Assembly (NCBI GenBank): GCA_020446665.1
Contig: JAGREF010000309.1
Coordinates: 1 to 5,757 of the forward strand
Length of the DNA: 5,757 bases
Direction of reading: 5' to 3'
DNA from: Sphingomonadaceae bacterium
GTDB lineage: Bacteria; Pseudomonadota; Alphaproteobacteria; Sphingomonadales; Sphingomonadaceae
The notes beneath the pieces were generated by a model. It was given only the letters and a program-made list of their open reading frames with translations. It ran no database searches and had not been told where the DNA came from. Below are positions 1 to 4,201 of this stretch, one piece after another. Every line of letters begins with the position of its first letter. Positions within the stretch are counted from its first letter, which is position 1. The position numbers and the translations under genes were made by a program.

Positions 1-104
1 GGTTACCCGTTACTGCGACCTTAATACTCGCAGACGGGGCGCCGTCGCCCACATGTCCCTTCATCAAAAACTAACAATGTCAAAGAGCCACTCAACAGTA
101 GAAG

Positions 105-152
105 CGGACAGCAATTGGTTCCCCGATTTACACCGGGGGATCCGGCTGTCCG
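105..152. repeat. Two-tier inverted repeat / long hairpin
   Basis: CGGACAGC at 105-112 is the exact reverse complement of GCTGTCCG at 145-152. Nested inside, GGTTCCCCG at 117-125 can pair with CGGGGGATC at 134-142 (including two G-U pairs in RNA), leaving the 8-base loop ATTTACAC at 126-133. Between the two stems is a small internal loop, AATT on one side and CG on the other. Together this gives about 17 base pairs in 48 bases. No T run follows the 3' arm, so it does not look like a simple intrinsic terminator. It may be part of a structured RNA, a processing stem or a protein-binding palindrome. The pairing is read directly from the sequence; a function is not. Confidence 0.6.
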
Positions 153-160
153 ATCAGTGT

Positions 161-216
161 TGGCGACCGATGCTTCGTGGCGGTGGAGACCGTCAGCGCC
201 GCGTCGGTGAGGGCCA
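161..216. repeat. Weaker nested inverted repeats following the 105-152 hairpin
   Basis: TGGC at 161-164 can pair with GCCA at 213-216, and ACCGA at 166-170 with TCGGT at 204-208. Inside these, CGGT at 181-184 pairs with ACCG at 189-192 around a GGAG loop. The stems are short (4-5 bases each), so any one of them could be chance. Their position directly after the long hairpin suggests a larger folded element of roughly 105-216. On the other side, 33-50 (GACGG/CCGTC, or GGGCG/CGCCC) offers a further small hairpin. This is a tentative structural reading only. Confidence 0.25.
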
Positions 217-240
217 TCTATGCGGGGAGTTGGATTCGGT

Positions 241-274
241 CAACGGCTTTTTGCAATTTTATTTCAGAAAAGTT
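241..274. repeat. AT-rich bulged hairpin
   Basis: CAAC at 241-244 pairs with GTTG at 271-274, and the following TTTT run pairs with AAAA just before GTTG, leaving GGC as a bulge on the 5' side. The loop is AT-rich. The T run lies within the stem rather than after it, so this is a poor match to a standard rho-independent terminator. It could be an AT-rich promoter-upstream element or chance in a T/A-rich stretch. Confidence 0.3.
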
Positions 275-319
275 GGAGATGGTCGGATTTCCTAGGTTTT
301 TGGCCCTCCATTTTTTGCT

Positions 320-332
320 GCAGCTGCACAGT
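320..332. repeat. GCAGCTGC palindrome, copy 1
   Basis: The 13 bases GCAGCTGCACAGT recur at 499-511 with one difference (A to G at the ninth base). The core GCAGCTGC is a perfect palindrome, and in this copy it extends to the ten-base TGCAGCTGCA at 319-328. The two copies lie 179 bases apart in the same orientation upstream of the glycosyltransferase gene. A dimeric regulator could bind such a site, but two copies of an 8-base palindrome can also arise by chance. Confidence 0.35.
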
Positions 333-358
333 CGTGCGTGTTCCGCCAGGCCCAACGC

Positions 359-392
359 GCAAAAATTGCCCGCTGCAATTCCTGATTTTTGC
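359..392. repeat. A-tract / T-tract inverted repeat
   Basis: GCAAAAA at 359-365 is the exact reverse complement of TTTTTGC at 386-392. Inside, TTGC at 366-369 (or ATTGC from 365) pairs with GCAA at 375-378 (or GCAAT) around the loop CCGCT, with an unpaired stretch TTCCTGA on the 3' side. The A run on the left and T run on the right resemble a bidirectional terminator, but the GC-rich core stem is only 4-5 pairs. It could end transcription from either side or be a regulatory palindrome. Which, if either, cannot be decided from sequence alone. Confidence 0.35.
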
Positions 393-446
393 CTGCCGCG
401 ACGCCTCGAAACCCCGGATTTCTGCGCTTCCTGTCGAAAATGTGCA

Positions 447-520
447 GATTCGTGAGTCTCATCCGCTCCGTTTCCCGATTGGCTGAACCGAATGAGTCGC
501 AGCTGCGCAGTAATTGAGTC
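447..520. promoter_or_regulatory. Cluster of four GANTC (CcrM-type methylation) sites
   Basis: GATTC at 447-451 and GAGTC at 454-458, 494-498 and 516-520 fall within 74 bases. By eye the whole window has only about thirteen GANTC sites, so four in 74 bases is a strong local concentration. Three of the four read TGAGTC, and two share a longer form: TGAGTC with CATCCG directly after it (515-525) or with CATCCG two bases later (453-465, TGAGTCTCATCCG). In alphaproteobacteria CcrM methylates GANTC, and GcrA acts at a subset of promoters carrying it. The cluster lies 94-167 bases before the glycosyltransferase start, so a methylation-sensitive promoter or regulator site is a reasonable inference. 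No clear core promoter was found next to it. Confidence 0.45.
499..511. repeat. GCAGCTGC palindrome, copy 2
   Basis: This is the second copy of the 13-base element at 320-332, with one base different. Here the palindrome extends to the ten-base CGCAGCTGCG at 498-507. It sits between the third and fourth GANTC sites, about 100 bases before the glycosyltransferase start, a position suitable for an operator. No known regulator motif is recognised. Confidence 0.35.
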
Positions 521-613
521 ATCCGAACCTTGCCGCACAGCCCAAGGCGGGGTTTGCGTTTCCTGCAGCGTTCTTAACTCTAATTTTCCCAATCAGAGCT
601 ATCGCGCTTATTG

Positions 614-1642
614 ATGTCGCAACGTCCTCACTCCCCGCCCGCACGCGTTGCGGTCATCGTCCCCGCTTATGGGGTCGCCCATCTTTTGGGCGAAGCACTT
701 ACCTCGCTGCAGGCACAGACTCTGCAGGACTGGGAATGCGTCGTTATAGACGATGGAGCGCCTGATGACGTTGCTGGCGCCGTGAAGCCTTTCCTGGCCG
801 ATCCGCGCATCCGATTCCTTGCCACAGAGAATCAGGGCGTATCGGGCGCGCGGAATACAGCCATTGCTCATACTACTGCGCCTTATATCGCGCTGCTCGA
901 CGGCGATGACCGCTTCCGCCCCCGGCATCTGGAGCGCACGGTGGCTGCTCTCGAAGCCGATAGTGAGGCAAAGCTTGCGACCTGCAATGCGCTGATTTTT
1001 GGAGCAGTGCCAAAGAGTCGCCTTTGCTTCACATCCAGACAAGGGACTGGTGACGGCATCCGTGGCTCCCTGTCCGATGTGCTCGACCGGAGTTTCGGTG
1101 TCTACATCGGCACAACATTCCGCCGCGCAGACTTTGACGCGATCGGCGGGTTTGAAGTCGGCATGACGCACGCCGAGGATTTCGACCTGTGGGTGCGGCT
1201 GATGTTGCTGGGCGGCCATGCCCTGTATGTTGACGAGGTGCTCGGCGAATATCGTGTTCGTTCGACCTCTGCTTCCGCCAATTCCGACAAGATGCTGCTG
1301 GGTGAGATCCGGGTTTATGAAAAGGCCATGGCTCAACTGGGTGACCGCCCGGAGGCGGAGCTGGCGGCAAAGCTGATCGAACGGAATATCAAGGTGCTGG
1401 AATTCGAACGTGCAATTGACCGGGTCATTGACGGCGACACAAAAGGTGGCATCGCCGAGATCAGGATGCACGGGGACCTGCAAGGCCCGGTCTGGATCGT
1501 GGCGCAAAAGATCTGGACGATTTTCCCCGGCCTGGCGCGCCCGATGCTGCAATGGCGGCGCCATTCCCACGAGCGGGGCAGCACACGCAGCTTTGCCAGC
1601 TTCCTACGGACACTGACATCCCCGCGAGAGAGCCAGTCGTGA
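614..1642 (+). CDS. Family 2 glycosyltransferase (GT-A fold), surface polysaccharide synthesis
   Basis: A 342-residue protein that probably transfers a sugar from a nucleotide-sugar donor to a lipid-linked or growing glycan at the cytoplasmic side of the inner membrane. The GT-A domain fills about residues 10-220: VIVPAYG (14-20) forms the first strand, VIDDG (44-48) the nucleotide site, NQGVSGARN (73-81) the usual conserved loop, DGDD (96-99) the metal-binding DXD-type motif, EDFDLWVRL (188-196) the acidic catalytic-base region, and GEYRVRSTSAS (211-221) the motif that normally closes the domain. The C-terminal 120 residues are charged, with no clear membrane segment. ATG at 614 was chosen; TTG at 611 directly before it is also open. 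No strong Shine-Dalgarno is visible (AGAG at 595-598 is too far upstream), so initiation may be weak or leaderless. The stop overlaps the flippase start, pointing to one transcript. Donor, acceptor and linkage cannot be read from the sequence. Confidence 0.93.
   Translation: MSQRPHSPPARVAVIVPAYGVAHLLGEALTSLQAQTLQDWECVVIDDGAPDDVAGAVKPFLADPRIRFLATENQGVSGARNTAIAHTTAPYIALLDGDDRFRPRHLERTVAALEADSEAKLATCNALIFGAVPKSRLCFTSRQGTGDGIRGSLSDVLDRSFGVYIGTTFRRADFDAIGGFEVGMTHAEDFDLWVRLMLLGGHALYVDEVLGEYRVRSTSASANSDKMLLGEIRVYEKAMAQLGDRPEAELAAKLIERNIKVLEFERAIDRVIDGDTKGGIAEIRMHGDLQGPVWIVAQKIWTIFPGLARPMLQWRRHSHERGSTRSFASFLRTLTSPRESQS
1625..1631 (+). promoter_or_regulatory. Ribosome binding site deciding the flippase start
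   Basis: The purine-rich GCGAGAGA stretch, with GAGAG at 1626-1630, ends about eight bases before GTG at 1639. It supports that GTG as the flippase start. The in-frame ATG at 1552 would make 29 extra residues that look like out-of-frame glycosyltransferase sequence. Confidence 0.5.
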
Positions 1643-3096
1643 GCCTGACCGAGGCTGAAGCCCCCAGCTTTCGCTCGCAAGTTCGGATGGCAATAATCTG
1701 GCGGTCGGGATCGCAGATCGTCGGGCAGATGATCGCGTGGGTTTCAACCTTTCTGGTCCTGCGGCTGCTATCTCCTGCGGATTACGGCCTCTATGCCATG
1801 GCCACTGCGGTACTGGCGCTATTGACCCTGCTCAATGGTTACGGCCTCGCCAACGCGCTGATCCAGCGCAAGGAGGTATCGCATCACGAAATGCGCCAGC
1901 TGTTCGGGATGCTGCTGGCCGTCAATGCTGCGCTGGCGCTCGTCCAGTTCCTCACCGCACCTTTGGTCGCGAGCTATTACGGACAGCCAATGGTGGCCGA
2001 CATCTTGCGAGTCCTCTCACTGGCCTTCCTCACCAACCCCTTCCTCGCGCTGGGCTATACAGTCTTGTCACGAGAGATGGATTTCCGCCGCCAGGCCCAA
2101 GTCAACCTGAGTGCAGCAGTCTTGGGGGCCCTTGTTGCCCTCGGCGGAGCGATGGCCGGATATGGCGTCTGGGCGCTGGTCTTTGCACCGCTCACAGTCT
2201 TTGCTGTCCGCGGCTTTGGCATGATGATCGCTGCACGCATCTTCATCTGGCCCAGTTTCGATTTTCGCGGGACCAGCGGCATGGCCGGATTTGGCGGTAC
2301 CGTTGCCCTGTCGAGCCTGTTCTATTTCTTCCAGACGCAATCGGACGTTGTGATTGCCGGGCGCGCTTTCGATGCCCACACGGTCGGCCTCTACACCACC
2401 TCGCTGTTCCTAGCACAAATCTTCGTGAACAAGGTGGTGCCGCCGCTCAATGAAGTAGCCTTTACCGCCTATGCAAGGGTGCAGGACGACCGGGACGCTC
2501 TCGCCAGGGGCTTCCTGACGATGGTCCGCGCCGTCATGCTGCTTTCCATCCCCTTTTGCCTTGGCTTGTCAGTTACCGCAGAACCGGTGGTGCATGTCCT
2601 GTTGGGGGAGAAATGGTTGCCCGCCGCCCCGCTGCTGGCCCTCCTCTCGCTGGCGATCCCGTGGATGACTCTGCAGGTCTTGTTCGCCCCGGCCACCAAT
2701 GCAGCCGGCAAACCCTCAATTGCGATGTATAATTCCGCGATGGGCGCCGCCTTGATGCCTATTGCTTTCCTGATTGGCGTCCAATGGGGCATCACCGGCA
2801 TGGCGATTGCATGGATGCTGGTCTATCCGGCCATGACAATCATCACGGCCGCCAATTCAAACCCGATCATCGGGATCACGGCCCGCCAGCTGGTCACCGC
2901 GCTGACACCGCCTGTACTTGCCGGAATTGCCATGGCGGCTGCCGTGCTTGGAGCAGACGGGTTCTTCCAGCCCGCCTCGCCAGTACTGCGCCTGGTCAAT
3001 TTGGTCGGCCTGGGGGCGTTATTCTATTTTGGCTGGATCGGCATCTTTGCCAGAGACCGGCTCGCCGAAGCTGTCGCCTTGATCCGCAACCGCTAG
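1639..3096 (+). CDS. Polysaccharide/oligosaccharide flippase (Wzx/WzxC-like, MOP superfamily)
   Basis: A 485-residue multi-pass inner-membrane protein that likely moves a lipid-linked oligosaccharide from the cytoplasmic to the periplasmic face. After a short cytoplasmic N-terminus, the region at about 22-77 (WRSGSQIVGQ, then LRLLSPADYGLYAMA and NGYGLANALIQRKEV) is a hallmark of the COG2244 / Polysacc_synt families. Hydrophobic segments follow at roughly 88-110, 122-143, 155-172, 175-199, 215-232, 295-318, 330-350, 363-382, 385-404, 421-439 and 452-471, giving the expected 12-14 helices. The length is typical for the family. GTG at 1639 is chosen because it has a GAGAG site upstream and overlaps the glycosyltransferase stop as GTGA, a classic translational coupling arrangement. 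ATG at 1687 is a less likely alternative. Pairing with a glycosyltransferase supports capsule, exopolysaccharide or O-antigen export. No polymerase (Wzy) or chain-length gene is in the window, so the final product is unknown. Confidence 0.92.
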   Translation: MSLTEAEAPSFRSQVRMAIIWRSGSQIVGQMIAWVSTFLVLRLLSPADYGLYAMATAVLALLTLLNGYGLANALIQRKEVSHHEMRQLFGMLLAVNAALALVQFLTAPLVASYYGQPMVADILRVLSLAFLTNPFLALGYTVLSREMDFRRQAQVNLSAAVLGALVALGGAMAGYGVWALVFAPLTVFAVRGFGMMIAARIFIWPSFDFRGTSGMAGFGGTVALSSLFYFFQTQSDVVIAGRAFDAHTVGLYTTSLFLAQIFVNKVVPPLNEVAFTAYARVQDDRDALARGFLTMVRAVMLLSIPFCLGLSVTAEPVVHVLLGEKWLPAAPLLALLSLAIPWMTLQVLFAPATNAAGKPSIAMYNSAMGAALMPIAFLIGVQWGITGMAIAWMLVYPAMTIITAANSNPIIGITARQLVTALTPPVLAGIAMAAAVLGADGFFQPASPVLRLVNLVGLGALFYFGWIGIFARDRLAEAVALIRNR

Positions 3097-3135
3097 ACCC
3101 GCTTTTACCCATGGATGGCGGCCGGGCAGCGAAAC

Positions 3136-3144
3136 TGCTATAAA
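3136..3144 (+). promoter_or_regulatory. Candidate extended -10 promoter for the protease gene
   Basis: TGCTATAAA gives a TG-n extended -10 with TATAAA at 3139-3144. At the usual 17-base spacing the -35 position (3116-3121) reads TGGCGG, a poor match, which an extended -10 can partly offset. Transcription would begin near 3150 and leave a leader of about 25 bases containing the ribosome binding site. This suggests that the protease can be expressed apart from the flippase operon. It is a prediction from pattern only. Confidence 0.4.
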
Positions 3145-3162
3145 GCCCGACGCAACAGCCAT

Positions 3163-3168
3163 GGGAGA
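3163..3168 (+). promoter_or_regulatory. Ribosome binding site for the protease gene
   Basis: GGGAGA at 3163-3168, with the core GGAG at 3164-3167, lies seven bases before ATG at 3175. This is near-ideal spacing, and no comparable site precedes the in-frame ATG at 3115. It is the main reason for starting the protein at 3175. Confidence 0.7.
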
Positions 3169-3174
3169 TGGCAC

Positions 3175-4125
3175 ATGTTCGCTCAATCGCTCGCACTGCT
3201 CAGTGCTGCCAGCATGGCGGTCGCCACGACCGAACCGCCTGCTGCAGAGCCAAACACCGGCGAACCGGAGCTGCGCAGTGCTGCACCCTCGCTGGTGGAT
3301 GAAAAGGCGTGGGGCAATGTCGAATTGCTCACCTTCTTCGAAGACCGCCATCGCCGCATGACCATCCCGGTCACGATCGAAGGTGAAGGTCCCTTCAACT
3401 TTATGGTCGATACGGGATCACAAGCAACCGTTGTCACCCGCCAGCTGGGCGAGCGCCTACAGCTGGAACCGCTCGGTTCGGTTGTGATCGTGGGCATGGC
3501 GAGCAGCAAGGAAACGCAATTGGTCCGCCTTGACGGGCTGGAATTCGCCTCGCGCGTGTTCGACAATATCGAGGCCCCGCTGCTGGAGGAGCGCCACCTG
3601 GGGGCAGACGGGATCCTGGGGCTGGATAGTCTGCAGGACATGCGCATCGTGATTGATTTCCGCCAAGAGGAAATGCTGGTCGCCAATGCCAGCGAGGCCC
3701 CCCAGGATCGCGGATATGAAATAGTCGTCCGCGCCCGGCGCAAACTGGGCCGCCTGATCATAACTAATGCGAAGATTGATGGGGTCACGACTGCGCTGAT
3801 AATTGACACGGGCGCGCAGGGGACCGTCGGAAACCTTGCGCTGCAAAAGAAGCTGCGGGCAAGAAGGCGTGACACTGTGATTGCCACGGACGTGAATGGC
3901 AACCAGATCAGCGGCGAGCTTTCCTATGTGAGCAAGCTCAAGGTCGATGATATGGTGCTGACCCGCGTGCCCATCACATTTGCCGATGGTGTGCCCTTCA
4001 AGGTGCTGGGCCTGAATGACAAGCCCGCCATCTTGCTGGGCATGGAAAATCTGCGCGCTTTTGACCGGGTAGCAATTGATTTCAGCTCTCGCGAAATCCT
4101 GTTCGACTTGCCGAGGGACCTCTGA
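3175..4125 (+). CDS. Exported two-domain aspartic protease, retropepsin-like (clan AA)
   Basis: A 316-residue protein with two copies of the aspartic protease half-domain. Half one has FMVDTGS at 76-82 (catalytic Asp79) and the hydrophobic-hydrophobic-Gly element DGILGLDSL at 145-153. Half two has LIIDTGAQ at 208-215 (catalytic Asp211) and AILLGMENL at 285-293. Two Asp residues in one chain suggest that it folds like a pepsin-type monomer rather than a viral dimer; the family match is Asp_protease_2-like. Residues 1-17 look like a signal peptide (SLALLSAASMAVA, cleavage likely after Ala17), followed by a Pro/Ala/Glu-rich linker to about 45, so the enzyme should act in the periplasm or at the membrane. 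The n-region lacks Lys/Arg. Starting at ATG 3115 would add a basic 20-residue stretch, but that ATG has no ribosome binding site and lies upstream of the candidate promoter. Substrate unknown. The spacing (78 bases after the flippase, 76 before the exporter) suggests its own unit. Confidence 0.88.
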   Translation: MFAQSLALLSAASMAVATTEPPAAEPNTGEPELRSAAPSLVDEKAWGNVELLTFFEDRHRRMTIPVTIEGEGPFNFMVDTGSQATVVTRQLGERLQLEPLGSVVIVGMASSKETQLVRLDGLEFASRVFDNIEAPLLEERHLGADGILGLDSLQDMRIVIDFRQEEMLVANASEAPQDRGYEIVVRARRKLGRLIITNAKIDGVTTALIIDTGAQGTVGNLALQKKLRARRRDTVIATDVNGNQISGELSYVSKLKVDDMVLTRVPITFADGVPFKVLGLNDKPAILLGMENLRAFDRVAIDFSSREILFDLPRDL

Positions 4126-4181
4126 ACAAAGGGGTTTTGTGCTTGTGACTGAACTGCCTGCCATTGCCTAAACCGCTGCCA

Positions 4182-4197
4182 CGCCCCAGATGGGGCG
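4182..4197 (+). promoter_or_regulatory. Hairpin over the likely ribosome binding site of the exporter gene
   Basis: CGCCCC at 4182-4187 pairs perfectly with GGGGCG at 4192-4197 around an AGAT loop: six GC pairs, a stable stem in RNA. The 3' arm holds the only purine-rich sequence (GGGG, 4192-4195) suitably placed before ATG 4202. If the stem forms, it could mask the ribosome binding site and lower translation. No T run follows, so a terminator on the + strand is unlikely. A second ATG, at 4190, lies in the loop. Confidence 0.45.
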
Positions 4198-4201
4198 GAC
4201 C

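Larger units (their letters stand above)
1..613. other. Intergenic region without a recognisable gene, rich in inverted repeats
   Basis: No reading frame here looks like a real protein. The open frames are 60-125 codons long, overlap each other on both strands, lack ribosome binding sites and have unusual compositions rich in Cys, Trp, Arg and Ser. The base composition is more AT-rich than the genes downstream, with several T and A runs between about 250 and 390. The region holds several inverted repeats, listed separately, a repeated GCAGCTGC palindrome, and four GANTC sites at 447-520. The last 100 or so bases must carry the promoter and leader of the glycosyltransferase gene, but I see no strong -35/-10 pair. 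The best, still weak, candidate is TTGCGT at 554-559 with TCTAAT at 579-584, spaced 19. I see no tRNA, no recognisable rRNA and no transposase remnant. The left part (about 60-220) could be a structured RNA or the tail of an upstream transcript. Confidence 0.75.

Noticed and set aside
53..592. Overlapping open frames of 76-124 codons in the left region (for example 53-295 +, 177-455 +, 218-592 -)
   Set aside because: They overlap each other on both strands, have no ribosome binding sites, no recognisable domains and compositions unlike real proteins. The hairpins in the same region give a better explanation.
1..613. tRNA, rRNA, insertion sequence or CRISPR remnant
   Set aside because: I looked for a cloverleaf with a GGTTCRANYCC-type T arm, conserved rRNA stretches, transposase motifs, terminal inverted repeats and regularly spaced repeats, and saw none that hold up.
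608..1570. 320-codon open frame on the minus strand, opposite the glycosyltransferase
   Set aside because: No family motifs, unusual Cys/His/Arg-rich composition, and complete overlap with a clearly conserved GT2 gene on the + strand.
1552..1638. Upstream ATG extension of the flippase
   Set aside because: The extra 29 residues are the glycosyltransferase sequence read in another frame, are polar and unlike flippase N-termini, and GTG at 1639 has both a ribosome binding site and the stop/start overlap.
4126..4140. ACAAA-GGGGT-TTTGT as a terminator after the protease gene
   Set aside because: The stem is only five pairs, almost all A-T, and the T run is inside the stem. It is too weak to call an intrinsic terminator.
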